From positions 1 through 49,802 of the forward strand of contig JAJRSM010000106.1 of assembly GCA_024278765.1 (NCBI GenBank): 49,802 bases of DNA, given 5' to 3'. The translations under genes and the position numbers were made by a program. The DNA is from Deltaproteobacteria bacterium (GTDB lineage Bacteria; Desulfobacterota; GWC2-55-46; DRQE01). This document shows, piece after piece, positions 8,495 through 18,445 of the stretch. Each line of letters opens with the position of its first letter. Position 1 is the stretch's first letter. Under the pieces are notes generated by a model. The model made no database searches and was not told the DNA's origin. It saw only the letters and a program-made list of their open reading frames with translations.

Positions 8495-10957
8495 CTAATC
8501 CGTCAAATAGCTTCTTATCTGAAGCACTTCGCCGTCGGTTGTAACTATAACCGCACCAGCAAGATCTGTCCGAAAGATTTCAATCTCCCTGTCCTGATAT
8601 CTCTTAAGCGTCTCTTTATGCGGAAAGCCAAAGCTATTACCACGCCCAAGTGTCATAACGGCAACCTCTGGCGCGACAAGCTTAATAAATGCATCGGAGG
8701 ACGAATAGCGACTGCCATGATGAGGGACCTTCAAGATATCCGCACGCAACGAGCCACTGCTACTTTGCATCAATGCGTTCTCACCGGCCTCGGCAACATC
8801 ACCGGCAAAAAGTATGGCACGCCTGCCATAGCTTATTCTCATAACCAGCGATGAGTCATTTATATCAAGCCGCTTTAACTGCTCCGCCGAGCTCGGTGGA
8901 TTTAAGAACTCCAGACGCACTCCGTTTATTTCCTTTGCAGGGCTTGCCTGACCTAACTCGTGCACCTGTATCTTGTTTTTTTTCAATGTATTTGCAAGCT
9001 CATTCGAGAGTCGGCCAACCCCGCCCCACCAGAACTCTTCAATGCGGAAGTTCCGCGCGATAAACTCTAACCCCTTCATATGATCACGCTGCGGATGGGT
9101 CAAGACCAGATAATCTATCTTTTTTATTTTCTTCTTCCAGAGAAAAGGCGCGATTATATCTTTACCAGAATCAAAGTTAGCAGAGGCAAAGCCGCCACCA
9201 TCGATAAGCATTCGTTTTCTTTGCCCGCCTAGGCCTTCAGGGAACTCAACAAGCGTTGCGTCCCCCTGCCCGACACTTATAAAGGTCACCTCCATTACCG
9301 CGCCGTCGCTTCGCGTATATTCAACATAAACATAAAAAATCACCAAAGAGATAAGAGACAAGATCAGAAGTTTACAGGCACGCCTGCGTGTACGCCGCAA
9401 GACTAGTAGCGGCAGTGCAGCAAGCGCAAGGTAATACGCAACGACCTCTAAAAGACTAGGCGTTCTGACCCACGAAAAGGCCCAACCTGGCTGAGTAAAA
9501 AAAACCGCCAGCCAGACAAGTTGCCCGATCACAAGATCAGCAAGCTGCATAAGCCAGAGACTTATGGTACTGCTTATTGGATAGGCAATAACAGATAAAA
9601 GTCCGAGAGGAACTACGATGAAAGTGGCTATAGGGACGATTATAAGGTTTGCTATAAAACCTATAGCAGAGACGCGGTGAAAATAGAGAGCCATGATAGG
9701 GACGGTCGCAAGCGAGGCGGCAACCGTTACAAGCGTAAAGTCTTTAAAACGCAGCAGCAATCTACGCACCGGATACGGCCATGTATCTTTAACAAGTACT
9801 TTGCTACCGATCTGACGCGAGCAGGAGATAAAATAAATAATCACTAAAACAGCCGTAAAGGACAACTGAAAACCTACGTCCCAGAGCGAAGCCGGAGATA
9901 AGAGCAATACGACAAAGGCCGCCACCGCTAGTGTCGAGTAAAGATCGCGCACCCTGCATATGGCAACGGTTATCACATAAGCGCCGATCATAATTACCGC
10001 GCGCTGCGTTGAGAGCGAAAACCCGGATATAGTCCCGTAAAATAATACCGGCAGGAACGAAACCATCACGGCAGATCTTCTCACATCGATTGCCAGCATC
10101 AAGCGGTCGCTTCTTTTTAAGAGCCACAGAATTATCAGATATGAAATAAAGGCTACAAAACCGACATGCAACCCGGAGATCGCCAACAGATGGGCCGTCC
10201 CTGAACTTCTGAAGATCTCTTTCTTCTGCTCGGTTATCGTACCCTTCTCACCTATTGTAAGGGCCTTGAGTATCCCTGCGTGCTCAAGCTCGGCACCGTC
10301 TATAAAGGCCGCAATCGCGGCGCGGTACGTATCCATTACTCTTAAAAAACTCGCCTCGCCATCTTTTATCTTTACTATACGCCCGGCTCTCAGATAAGCC
10401 GTAGCTGAGATGCCCTTACCCCTTAGCCACCACTGGTAATCAAAGCCGCCCTCGTTGCCAAAGTTTTTTGCAAGTTTTAGACGCAAAAAACCCCTGACCA
10501 GATCTCCTCTTTTAAGCTCTCCTACGACCCCTTCGCGGTCTCTACTTGTTACCTGCACCCGCCCTGTTGCGACCTGCCAGCCACTTCCTGTGTCTACTCC
10601 CGTCAGATCTATAAAAAACCTAACACCACCTGCTCGCTCCTCCAATGCACCGCGAATCGTACCCTCCAGACGGATACTCGCCGGGCGCGATCCTTCTAGA
10701 TCGGTCTTGATTATATTCCTTATATTACCTGGTGAATCATAGAGGGTCAGGGTCGGCAGCAGATATAAAAGCCCCAACGAAAAAAATACAGGCAAAGCCA
10801 GTATGGTGCGCACCTTACCGCCTTTTATCGTAGCCGAGGTAAGCAGGGCGGTTGAGATCAGAAGTAAAACAATAACAATAGGATAATCAGGCTCAAGCAG
10901 ACGCGAGGTAATGAGACCAAGAATAAAGACAATAACTAAAGATACAAGTGGACGCAT
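8495..10957 (-). CDS. comEC: ComEC/Rec2 DNA-uptake channel with metallo-beta-lactamase domain
   Basis: An inner-membrane protein that carries single-stranded DNA into the cytoplasm during natural transformation. From the N-terminus there are paired membrane helices (RPLVSLVIVFILGL), a DUF4131-like domain, the Competence domain (LTIGEKGTITEQKKEIFRSS, then HLLAISGLHVGF), further helices, and a C-terminal metallo-beta-lactamase-like domain with a GQGDATL strand, HPQRDHMKG and a KVPHHGSRYSSS motif. At about 820 residues it is full length. The ATG at 10957 is chosen because homologues begin with M-R-x-L; the open frame extends by 16 codons to a TTG at 11005. It lies 60 bp downstream of uvrC. A ComEA-like protein at 33.1 kb could be its DNA-receptor partner. 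Confidence 0.9.
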   Translation of the reverse strand: MRPLVSLVIVFILGLITSRLLEPDYPIVIVLLLISTALLTSATIKGGKVRTILALPVFFSLGLLYLLPTLTLYDSPGNIRNIIKTDLEGSRPASIRLEGTIRGALEERAGGVRFFIDLTGVDTGSGWQVATGRVQVTSRDREGVVGELKRGDLVRGFLRLKLAKNFGNEGGFDYQWWLRGKGISATAYLRAGRIVKIKDGEASFLRVMDTYRAAIAAFIDGAELEHAGILKALTIGEKGTITEQKKEIFRSSGTAHLLAISGLHVGFVAFISYLIILWLLKRSDRLMLAIDVRRSAVMVSFLPVLFYGTISGFSLSTQRAVIMIGAYVITVAICRVRDLYSTLAVAAFVVLLLSPASLWDVGFQLSFTAVLVIIYFISCSRQIGSKVLVKDTWPYPVRRLLLRFKDFTLVTVAASLATVPIMALYFHRVSAIGFIANLIIVPIATFIVVPLGLLSVIAYPISSTISLWLMQLADLVIGQLVWLAVFFTQPGWAFSWVRTPSLLEVVAYYLALAALPLLVLRRTRRRACKLLILSLISLVIFYVYVEYTRSDGAVMEVTFISVGQGDATLVEFPEGLGGQRKRMLIDGGGFASANFDSGKDIIAPFLWKKKIKKIDYLVLTHPQRDHMKGLEFIARNFRIEEFWWGGVGRLSNELANTLKKNKIQVHELGQASPAKEINGVRLEFLNPPSSAEQLKRLDINDSSLVMRISYGRRAILFAGDVAEAGENALMQSSSGSLRADILKVPHHGSRYSSSDAFIKLVAPEVAVMTLGRGNSFGFPHKETLKRYQDREIEIFRTDLAGAVIVTTDGEVLQIRSYLTD

Positions 10958-11016
10958 AATCAAAGAGGCTGCCCGGGCTAAGGATGTTGAGGCAATCAAA
11001 CTCAATATATAAAAAA

Positions 11017-12897
11017 CTATTCTAACTTCTTTTTAATGGCCAGCGCAACCTTAGCGGTTATGCCGGGCAGGGCCTCAAGTTCGGTAAGGCTCGCCACTTT
11101 TATTCCGTCAATATCGCCAAAAACTTCAAAGAGTTGTCGGCGTCTTTCCCTGCCTATTCCCTCGATATCATCAAGGATGGACCTTATCGCGGCCTTTCCT
11201 CGCAGGCTTCTATGATAACTAATCGCAAAACGGTGAACCTCATCTCTTACAAAGCGCAGAAGAAGATCGCCCTTTGAGCCTTCTTTTAGAAATATCGGGT
11301 CTTTACGCCCGGGCCTGAAGACCCGTTCACCAACGCTCGGTTTTCCCCGGCCTGTCTCGTGCCTTTGGCCAGTCCCTTTTGAAACGGCCTTTTCCTTTGC
11401 AAGAGAGGCAAGCTCCACGCCGCGAAGCCCTAGCTCTGCCATAACCTTACAAGCAACACCTAGCTGGCCCTTACCGCCGTCGATAAGTATCAGATCCGGC
11501 AACTCTGCTTTATCTTTATACCTGCGAGTCAGCAACTCCTCCATCATGGCATAATCATCAGGACCCTCTGTACGCATCTTATACCTTCGGTACCGTTCCT
11601 TGCAAGACTTACCATTAACAAAACAGACCATAGCACCTACGGCTTCTGTACTTCCAAGATTTGATATATCAAAGGCCTCGATGACTCGTGGTAACGCGGA
11701 TAGTTTAAGCCTGCTCTCCAGAGCTATTATAGATGCGTCTTCTGCGAGACTCTCATTCTTACCAAGTGCCTCCCTTGCATTTGCAAGTGCCATCTCGACA
11801 AGACCTGGTTTCGCGCCACGCACCGGCCTTCTGACAATTACCTTGCGCCCTTTTCTCTCACTAAGCCAGCCCGCGATGACACCACTATCTGCTAAATGCT
11901 CAGAGATATAAATCTCCTTAGGGATAAAAGCCTCGGTCTTTCTATAGAACTGGCTCAGGAAAGAACTAAGGACCTCAGAGCCCTCCAGCCCGTTATCTAT
12001 AAAAATAAAATCGCGCGTACTGACGAGTCTACCGCCTCGTATAAAAAGTACTACTATGGCAAGGTTTCCCTCACCTTCTTTATCGCCAGCTGGCTCGCTA
12101 CGTTCCAGCCCGAAGATATCCTGATCTATACAGTCAAATGATACGACCTTCTGCTCTTCAAGGATATCTTCAATCGAGCGAATACGATCCCTGATGACTG
12201 CGGCGCGTTCATAGTTATGCAGGGCCGCTGCCGTTTGCATCTCTTTTTTCAGGCCTCGCAGGAGTTCTTTGTTTTTACCTTCCAGAAACATCACAGCACC
12301 ACGAACGAGCAGCGCATAATTCTCGGCATTCATCTCACCTGTTGCAGGGGCGGCGCATAACCCCATCTGATGGTCAAGGCACGGCCTTATGCGATTGCGA
12401 AATTCATGAGGAGAACAGACGCAGAGCGGAAAGAGCCTTCTGATAAACTTTACTATTGCGCGCACTTCTCTGGCCGATGCGTACGGGCCGAAGTAACGAG
12501 CACCATCGTCTCTTATACGACGCCCTACAAGGATGCGCGGAAACTCTTCCTGCATGGTTATCTTGATGCTGACGTAAGTTTTATCGTCTTTGAGTCGGAT
12601 ATTATAGCGGGGCTTATGTTTCTTAAGAAGGGTATCTTCCAGGATCAGGGCCTCTGTCTCGTTGGCCGTAACGATGACATCTATATCATCGACCTTTGAT
12701 GCCAGAAACCTGACGGCATATCGGGTATCTCCGCTTTTGCGAAAATACGACCGAACGCGAGAGCGCAGATTCTTGGCCTTACCGATATAAAGAATGGTGC
12801 GCCCTTGCTTCATCAAGTAGACGCCCGGGCCGGTTGGCAGACGCTTTATCTTTTCTTCTATCGGATTTTCAGAGTGGAGATCTGTCTTAGACTTCAT
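11017..12897 (-). CDS. uvrC: Excinuclease ABC subunit C
   Basis: The incision subunit of nucleotide excision repair, making cuts on both sides of a lesion in the UvrB-DNA complex. Domains in order are the GIY-YIG endonuclease (GVYLM … LYIGKAKNLRSR), a cysteine-containing region, a UVR motif that contacts UvrB (ALHNYERAAVIRDRI), the RNase H-like endonuclease (DISNLGS … LILIDGGKGQL … EVHRFAISYH) and C-terminal helix-hairpin-helix motifs (IEGIGRERRRQL; LEALPGITAKVA). The length of about 626 residues is normal. The ATG at 12897 fits homologue length better than a GTG at 12945. comEC follows 60 bp downstream. Confidence 0.95.
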   Translation of the reverse strand: MKSKTDLHSENPIEEKIKRLPTGPGVYLMKQGRTILYIGKAKNLRSRVRSYFRKSGDTRYAVRFLASKVDDIDVIVTANETEALILEDTLLKKHKPRYNIRLKDDKTYVSIKITMQEEFPRILVGRRIRDDGARYFGPYASAREVRAIVKFIRRLFPLCVCSPHEFRNRIRPCLDHQMGLCAAPATGEMNAENYALLVRGAVMFLEGKNKELLRGLKKEMQTAAALHNYERAAVIRDRIRSIEDILEEQKVVSFDCIDQDIFGLERSEPAGDKEGEGNLAIVVLFIRGGRLVSTRDFIFIDNGLEGSEVLSSFLSQFYRKTEAFIPKEIYISEHLADSGVIAGWLSERKGRKVIVRRPVRGAKPGLVEMALANAREALGKNESLAEDASIIALESRLKLSALPRVIEAFDISNLGSTEAVGAMVCFVNGKSCKERYRRYKMRTEGPDDYAMMEELLTRRYKDKAELPDLILIDGGKGQLGVACKVMAELGLRGVELASLAKEKAVSKGTGQRHETGRGKPSVGERVFRPGRKDPIFLKEGSKGDLLLRFVRDEVHRFAISYHRSLRGKAAIRSILDDIEGIGRERRRQLFEVFGDIDGIKVASLTELEALPGITAKVALAIKKKLE

Positions 12898-12960
12898 GAG
12901 TGTTATATCCAGAAGTGCGGAGTGCCGTCCATGAGAACAGGCCACCGTTTAAGAAAAAAC

Positions 12961-12996
12961 AGATTGCTTCGTCGCTTATACGCTCCTCGCAATGAC
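12961..12996. repeat. Short palindromic dispersed repeat (ATTGC…GCAAT type)
   Basis: The sequence starts AGATTGCTTCGTCGC and ends CTCCTCGCAATGAC, lying between the efp stop and the uvrC start. Hairpins of this kind (GTCATTGCGAGGAGC…GAAGCAATCT on the minus strand) are scattered through intergenic regions of many unrelated bacteria. Only one copy is present in this window. Confidence 0.55.
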
Positions 12997-13019
12997 AAAA
13001 TAAAAAAAGAAATTCAAAA

Positions 13020-13580
13020 CTACTTCGCACGCTCCAGATACTTACCCTCTGCGGTATCTATACGAACGACCTCGCCGGTCTCTACAAAAGGCGGCACATT
13101 TACCATAAGCCCGGTCTCTAGCTTTGCTGGCTTTGGCGATGCCGTTGCGGTTGCGCCTTTAAGATTCGGCGGAGTGTCAATAATCTTAAGTTCTACGACC
13201 TTTGGCGGAATAACGCCGATTGGGTTTTCTTTATAAAACTCTATTATAAACTTTATATTCTCAATAAGATAATAGACCGAATCGCCAAGCTTTTCACTTG
13301 AGAGCTCTATCTGCTCGTAGGTCTGAGAATTCATAAAATGATGCGTCTCGCCGTCGGAGTAAAGATAATTCATCTCTACCTTATCAAGCCTCGCCTTCTC
13401 CAGCTTCTCATCAGAACGGTAACGGTTCTCGGTAGCAATTCCTGTCTCAATGTTCCTAAGCCTCGTCTGAACGACTGCGTTGCCCTTACCCGGAGTTATA
13501 TGCTTACAGGTCATCACGGTATGCGGAGCACCGTTAAATAGTATCGTCATCCCTGCCCTTATCTGAGTTGCGTTTATCAT
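13020..13580 (-). CDS. efp: Translation elongation factor P
   Basis: Relieves ribosome stalling at polyproline stretches by binding near the P-site tRNA. The three-domain, 186-residue protein is full length. The tip loop reads HITPGKGNA, placing the modifiable lysine at residue 32, as in the lysine-type EF-Ps that are lysylated by EpmA/EpmB or act unmodified; those enzymes are not encoded here. The ATG at 13580 follows GAGGAGA about 10 bases upstream. It lies downstream of the aldolase gene and is separated from it by a strong terminator, so it has its own promoter, probably within 13581-13680. Confidence 0.95.
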   Translation of the reverse strand: MINATQIRAGMTILFNGAPHTVMTCKHITPGKGNAVVQTRLRNIETGIATENRYRSDEKLEKARLDKVEMNYLYSDGETHHFMNSQTYEQIELSSEKLGDSVYYLIENIKFIIEFYKENPIGVIPPKVVELKIIDTPPNLKGATATASPKPAKLETGLMVNVPPFVETGEVVRIDTAEGKYLERAK

Positions 13581-13683
13581 TAGATGTGGTTCTCCTCATT
13601 ACTTTTATTATTAAGACATGTAGTATAACACAGCAATGTCCAGGTTTGCCATAGGCCTTAAAAAGAATACCCCCTTCCAACTC

Positions 13684-13711
13684 ATAAAAAAGGGGCGGAA
13701 ATCCGCCCCTT
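13684..13711 (-). terminator. Rho-independent terminator of the aldolase gene
   Basis: A perfect stem AAGGGGCGGA / TCCGCCCCTT (13690-13699 with 13702-13711) has a two-base loop. On the minus strand it is followed by a T-run (13686-13690 read as TTTTT). It sits about 35 bp downstream of the aldolase stop and upstream of efp. Confidence 0.88.
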
Positions 13712-13745
13712 CATATATTATTCATAAGTATCTCAAAGCTAATCT

Positions 13746-15089
13746 CTACTCTCCCACATACTTCTTCATCTTCTCAAGGGTATTAACAGAATTTAGCTGC
13801 TTAAACAAATAATCAAAGCGGTCTTCAAGTTCCGCGCCAATTGCGTCTCTGGTCTCTCTAGGCAGACGCCACATCTTTTCTTTGAATGGCCCGAAGCCCT
13901 TTTTGCGGGTCTTATACAAGAACTGCTCCTCGGTTACGCCCTCGCCCCACTCGGCCTTCATATTTTCTTTTAGATAGGCATAGACCTCGGCCTTGAGTTG
14001 TGCCGGGAACGACGCACTGTCATAGACCATATTCTGAAAGCCTGTTGCCAGATGGACCTCACTGGCCTCTCTTTTACGGAAGAGATGAAAGTCGTCATCG
14101 GGTAGCGTAGATGCCCCGTGCTGGACAACGCCGGAGATTCCATATACCTCACGCGAGACCTTTGATAGCTTCTCAATCGTATCAAAGTCAACGCTTACGC
14201 TTGCGATAGTGCCGTCCGGCAGAACTACGCCGCCGTGCGAGGTCCCGGTCTGGACACTTATCTTACTTATCCCTTTATGACGATTACCTACCAGATCAAG
14301 GTAGCCGTCCATAAATGCACGAAGCTCTTCTTCCGTGGAGTTCTGACTGCCTACCTCGCCGATCTCGCCGCCGATAGAGACGGTAACGCCTTCGGGTTCA
14401 AGCTCGCGGATGTAGCTTGTCATAAATGCTGTTATCTCAAAGTTCGGCCTCTGCTGGTCCGTGACCGTAGGCCTATCTAGATCCACAAGCGTAGAGGCGT
14501 CAATATCTATATTATAAAACTCGCCCTCTATCGCCTCTTTAATGAGGGCCTTTAACGCCTCGATCTCTGCTGCCTTATCCGCTTCATAACCCTTTAGACT
14601 AACCTGAAAATGATCACCCTGAATAAAGACCGGCCCTTTATAACCCTCTCTTATCGCAGCGGCCAGAATACTTACCGTATACTCGGCCGGGCGCTGCTCG
14701 GTATAGCCAATCTCGCTCTTTGCTATCTCAAAGATAAATGCATTAGAGTTATTCTTTGCTCCGGCCCGAAAGACGGCACGAGCCGTATCATACGTAAGGC
14801 CCCTGATATTTATCGCCGGTACGGTAAGCCCGGTAACTTCCCCTGCGCCCATAGCCTCATAAAGGCCCTGAATAGAGGCCGAATATATACCAAGTGCCGC
14901 AGCCACGCCTTTTATAACAGAACGCGCCAGCTCTTTGACCTGCGCGTCCGCATTCACTCCGGCATTAAATGCCAACCGCTCTATAACATCACTGCTTAGG
15001 GCCTTTGCATCTGCAATTTCACAGACTTGGCCTTCACAGGCGGCAGCACCTACCGCTGCCTTCAGATCATCAACAGACTTAAACTCCAT
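13746..15089 (-). CDS. fba: Class II fructose-bisphosphate aldolase family protein
   Basis: Zinc-dependent aldolase of glycolysis/gluconeogenesis that splits or forms fructose 1,6-bisphosphate. The class II signature positions are visible: QGDHFQ (catalytic Asp and metal His), GGEIGEVG (metal Glu), TGTSHGG and VQHGAST (metal and phosphate-binding His). At 447 residues it belongs to a longer class II variant with extra C-terminal sequence, so activity on a related ketose bisphosphate cannot be excluded. The ATG at 15089 is preceded by AGGAGAGG. The gene is followed by a strong terminator and appears to be expressed alone or with the upstream glycosyltransferase, 42 bp away. Confidence 0.88.
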   Translation of the reverse strand: MEFKSVDDLKAAVGAAACEGQVCEIADAKALSSDVIERLAFNAGVNADAQVKELARSVIKGVAAALGIYSASIQGLYEAMGAGEVTGLTVPAINIRGLTYDTARAVFRAGAKNNSNAFIFEIAKSEIGYTEQRPAEYTVSILAAAIREGYKGPVFIQGDHFQVSLKGYEADKAAEIEALKALIKEAIEGEFYNIDIDASTLVDLDRPTVTDQQRPNFEITAFMTSYIRELEPEGVTVSIGGEIGEVGSQNSTEEELRAFMDGYLDLVGNRHKGISKISVQTGTSHGGVVLPDGTIASVSVDFDTIEKLSKVSREVYGISGVVQHGASTLPDDDFHLFRKREASEVHLATGFQNMVYDSASFPAQLKAEVYAYLKENMKAEWGEGVTEEQFLYKTRKKGFGPFKEKMWRLPRETRDAIGAELEDRFDYLFKQLNSVNTLEKMKKYVGE

Positions 15090-15131
15090 AAGACCTCTCC
15101 TAGATTATAAACTTTGAAAGATTATTAAACG

Positions 15132-15821
15132 TCAATGGCTGTAATACCAATTGCAGAGCCTCTCGGGCGAGACACCCATATAAAATAATGCCAGATAGGC
15201 TACATTCCTAATCGAGTTGCCAACGATGCCCTTGGCCTCCCAACGCCTGTGAGAAGTAACGACGGCCTCATCAAGGACCTTTAGCTTACCAATGGCCTTC
15301 ATACGGCTAACGCAATCGACATCTTCCATCAGCGGTAAATGCCTGAAGCCACCGGCATCAATAAAGGCCTGCCTTCTGACAAAGATTGCCTGATCCCCAT
15401 AGATAAGACCAAACCTCGTAGAGCGCAGACTAACGCCACGCTCAAGAACCCTGAACCATTTTTTCTTAGAATCAATAGAAAGTGTAAATGCTCCGACAGA
15501 TACCTCTTTGTCATCCATCGCAGAACGCACGGCCTCGTACCAACCTTCCGGTAAAGAGGTATCAGCATGAAGAAACAATAAGATCTCGCCGCCAGCGATA
15601 GCTGCGGCCTCGTCCATCTGAAGCCCTCTGCCACGCAAGGTCGTAAGGACCTTTGCCCCCATCTCGCTGGCTATCCTGGTTGTATTATCCGTGCTACAGC
15701 CATCAACTACCATAACCTCGACATTATCGCTACAGACCTGCTCGCCAGAAAGCACCGAACCAATAGTATTGGCTAGACTTTTATCTTCATCCAGCGTTGG
15801 TATAATAACGGTAACTCGCAT
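15132..15821 (-). CDS. GT2-family glycosyltransferase (TIGR04283-like)
   Basis: About 229 residues. A GT-A fold begins with VIIPTLDEDKSL, has the nucleotide-binding acid in MVVDGCSTDNT, and shows RGRGLQM followed by LLFLHADTSLP, the hallmark of the TIGR04283 glycosyltransferase group. A later EDVDCVSRM region fits the acceptor-side acidic motif. There is no membrane segment. The family is often named for arsenosugar synthesis, but nothing in this neighbourhood (no arsenic methylation genes) supports that role, so the substrate is open. The ATG at 15821 is chosen because a purine-rich GAGGGGATAGAG precedes it; a TTG at 15845 would add eight codons. Confidence 0.8.
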   Translation of the reverse strand: MRVTVIIPTLDEDKSLANTIGSVLSGEQVCSDNVEVMVVDGCSTDNTTRIASEMGAKVLTTLRGRGLQMDEAAAIAGGEILLFLHADTSLPEGWYEAVRSAMDDKEVSVGAFTLSIDSKKKWFRVLERGVSLRSTRFGLIYGDQAIFVRRQAFIDAGGFRHLPLMEDVDCVSRMKAIGKLKVLDEAVVTSHRRWEAKGIVGNSIRNVAYLALFYMGVSPERLCNWYYSH

Positions 15822-15865
15822 TGCTTTCTCTATCCCCTCTTCCAATTAAACTCTAAATAAAAAAA

Positions 15866-18247
15866 CTAGATCGAACCTACATCACTTAAAACCTTATTTA
15901 AAAGACTTAACAAACGACTTACCTCAAAAGGCTTGGTAAGGTAATTACAACTACCATTTTCCAGAAAATCTTTTACGTCTTCACTAAAGACATCGCCGGT
16001 GAGAAAGACAACCCGCTCTTCCATAGCAGGGTAATCTCTACCTATAAATTCATACATCTCAATACCACCCATACCCGGCATCTTTATATCTGCTAGTATA
16101 AGCGAAAAACTTTCTAATTTCAAGAGTTCCAGTGCCTCACTGCCCTCAGAAGCAGTTCTGACCTCAAAACCCTTGGCACTGAGTATATAAGAAAGTGCAT
16201 CCCTAATCGAGGCCTCATCATCAACTACCAAGATCCTCACACCCCTTAAGACCACCGGAGACTCTGTATCCCTGATAAGCCCTACTCCGTCTACCTCGCC
16301 ACGGCTCTCTACTATAGGCAGCTCTATTGTAACAACAGTACCGCCAGTACTAGGACTATTCATCTCTATCCACCCGCCGTGCTCTCCTATAATACCATGA
16401 CTTATTGACAAACCAAGCCCTGTACCCTTGCCGACCTCTTTTGTCGTAAAGAATGGATCAAAGGCATTTTTAACTACTTCTTTCGGCACACCCGGGCCAT
16501 TATCCGTAAAGATAATATCAATATTCTTGCCATCCACGCTAAGCACTGTACGCATCTCAAGACGCCCACCTTTGCGATGAGCGACCATAGCGTCTACGGC
16601 ATTACCTATAATATTTACAAAGACCTGCTGAAGCTGATAATAATCCACCATCGTACCGGGCAGTCCCTCGGCCAGATCCTCCACGACCTTTATATTATTT
16701 GTCTTTAGAGAGTATCCCCTAAGGGCTATGGTATCGCGCAGTATATCATTAATACTACAGAGACTACGCTCCGGCTTCTGGGCACGCGCAAAGGTCAAGA
16801 GGTTCTGGACTATCTTTGATGCCCGGATAGATTCACGGAATATTCTCTCCAGACGGTCCTTTATCTCATCGACCTTCTTCTCCCCTGCCGTCTCCATCAA
16901 GAGCTGGCTAAAGCCCATTATTCCCATCAGCGGATTATTAAGCTCATGGGCAATACCGGCGACCAAATTACCAAGGCTCGCCATCTTCTCAGAATGCATC
17001 AACCTCTGCTCCATGATCTTTTCCTGGGTAACGTCACGCCCGATATGCACCGTTGCTATAACCTTTCCTTCATCGCCAAAGATAGGGAAGGTAGTTACCT
17101 TGAAGTTACCCTCTATAGATACCCTGTCGATTTCAGCCCCTACCCGGTTGCAACTGCCAATAGTCTTTTTACTAACACAAGACTTATTAGGAGTATCATC
17201 GTCATGAAACACAATATGACACTTCTTGCCGATCAGCTCTCTTGGCTCACAGTTGAACTTATCGGACATTGCCTTATTTACCCGTATTATATTAAATTCA
17301 TTATCATGGATAGATATAAGGTCCTGGATAGAATCAAAGGTCGTTACCCACTCATTACGGCTCTTCTCTATCTTACTCAAGAGCAGGCTATTCTCTGCCT
17401 CACGCCGCTCAAGGATATCAAGCATACTATTAAATGCCTTTGCCAGTGCCCCTATTTCATCATTCGAAGAGACCTCGGCCCTTCGGGTACGCGATAACCC
17501 ACCGCCGGCCCTTGTAACCTCCTCTATTACCTCTATAGTCTTCCTGACCGGGCCTGTGACTATCCTTCTAATAAGTACAGAGACAAGTATCCCCCCGAAG
17601 ATAATCGCGATAATACCGGTAATGACCCACTGATTACGACTTTTAATAAGCATTGCGTACATACTATCGAGAGAAAAAGAGACCATCAATATGCCTCTGG
17701 CACCGTTCTTGTAATGACATGCTATGCAATCGGGCCTCTCTGCAATAGGTTGAATATATGTAAAGACACGTCCGCCATCCTCCAAGTAATAGACCGGCTC
17801 TGCGCTCCAATTCTCTTTAAAACTAGCTAGTGCATCCTTAAAAGACTTATCATCAACGCCTTCTGCAATAATGCCATCATACTGCTGACGATCTTCCAGC
17901 CATTCGGGTTTAAGCATACCTGTCTTTTTACGAACAGCCTCTATAGTCTTGGTATCGCGAAAGGCCTCCTCCCGGCCATTAGAACGTATGATCTGAACCC
18001 TCTCAACGCCTTCTTCGGTGCGCAGTATATCCATAAGGCGACGAGCAATATCAGCCCGCCCCTCAATCATATCTACATAGATAGCACTAAGCACTGTACG
18101 CGACAACAACCGACTACTCGATATCTTTTCATCCAACAGACGCTTCTCTTCGCTCTTAAAAGCCCTATAGGAGGCCACAAGCACACCTATCGCCAAGACA
18201 GCTATGACTATTATAAGGATCTTTGAATGTATGCTTCTTCTATACAT
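15866..18247 (-). CDS. Hybrid sensor histidine kinase with periplasmic CxxCH heme motif
   Basis: A 793-residue membrane kinase. Transmembrane segments at about 9-29 and 208-229 enclose a periplasmic sensor domain containing CIACH (C174, C177, H178), a c-type heme attachment motif, in an arrangement like DUF3365/Tll0287-type sensors. These are followed by HAMP (about 230-282), PAS (about 300-410), a HisKA box with phospho-acceptor His434 (GIAHELNNP), HATPase N and G boxes (NIIGNAVDA, DNGPGVP, GTGLGLSISHG), and a C-terminal receiver whose phospho-acceptor is Asp720 (LILADIKMPG). It probably senses redox state or a gas through heme. No separate response regulator is adjacent, so the output partner is unknown. 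About 690 bp of repeat-rich DNA lies upstream. Confidence 0.9.
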   Translation of the reverse strand: MYRRSIHSKILIIVIAVLAIGVLVASYRAFKSEEKRLLDEKISSSRLLSRTVLSAIYVDMIEGRADIARRLMDILRTEEGVERVQIIRSNGREEAFRDTKTIEAVRKKTGMLKPEWLEDRQQYDGIIAEGVDDKSFKDALASFKENWSAEPVYYLEDGGRVFTYIQPIAERPDCIACHYKNGARGILMVSFSLDSMYAMLIKSRNQWVITGIIAIIFGGILVSVLIRRIVTGPVRKTIEVIEEVTRAGGGLSRTRRAEVSSNDEIGALAKAFNSMLDILERREAENSLLLSKIEKSRNEWVTTFDSIQDLISIHDNEFNIIRVNKAMSDKFNCEPRELIGKKCHIVFHDDDTPNKSCVSKKTIGSCNRVGAEIDRVSIEGNFKVTTFPIFGDEGKVIATVHIGRDVTQEKIMEQRLMHSEKMASLGNLVAGIAHELNNPLMGIMGFSQLLMETAGEKKVDEIKDRLERIFRESIRASKIVQNLLTFARAQKPERSLCSINDILRDTIALRGYSLKTNNIKVVEDLAEGLPGTMVDYYQLQQVFVNIIGNAVDAMVAHRKGGRLEMRTVLSVDGKNIDIIFTDNGPGVPKEVVKNAFDPFFTTKEVGKGTGLGLSISHGIIGEHGGWIEMNSPSTGGTVVTIELPIVESRGEVDGVGLIRDTESPVVLRGVRILVVDDEASIRDALSYILSAKGFEVRTASEGSEALELLKLESFSLILADIKMPGMGGIEMYEFIGRDYPAMEERVVFLTGDVFSEDVKDFLENGSCNYLTKPFEVSRLLSLLNKVLSDVGSI

Positions 18248-18445
18248 AAGCCTTCAATTACAGTTCCTTGATCTGGACGCAAAGGTTATTACGGTTGCAT
18301 TTCCCGTCTAAAAAGACAGCAAAAACAACCTATGCCAGACCTCTACAGACAAAAGAGATACAGGCCCTACGCAGGACATTCAACACATATAACTTATTCG
18401 ACAGAAGCAGAGGAAAAGTAAAGGAAAAATACAAGAAAATATTAG

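Noticed and set aside
15132-15821. Arsenosugar biosynthesis role for the glycosyltransferase
   Set aside because: The family name suggests it, but no arsM or other arsenic genes are nearby, so the substrate is left open.
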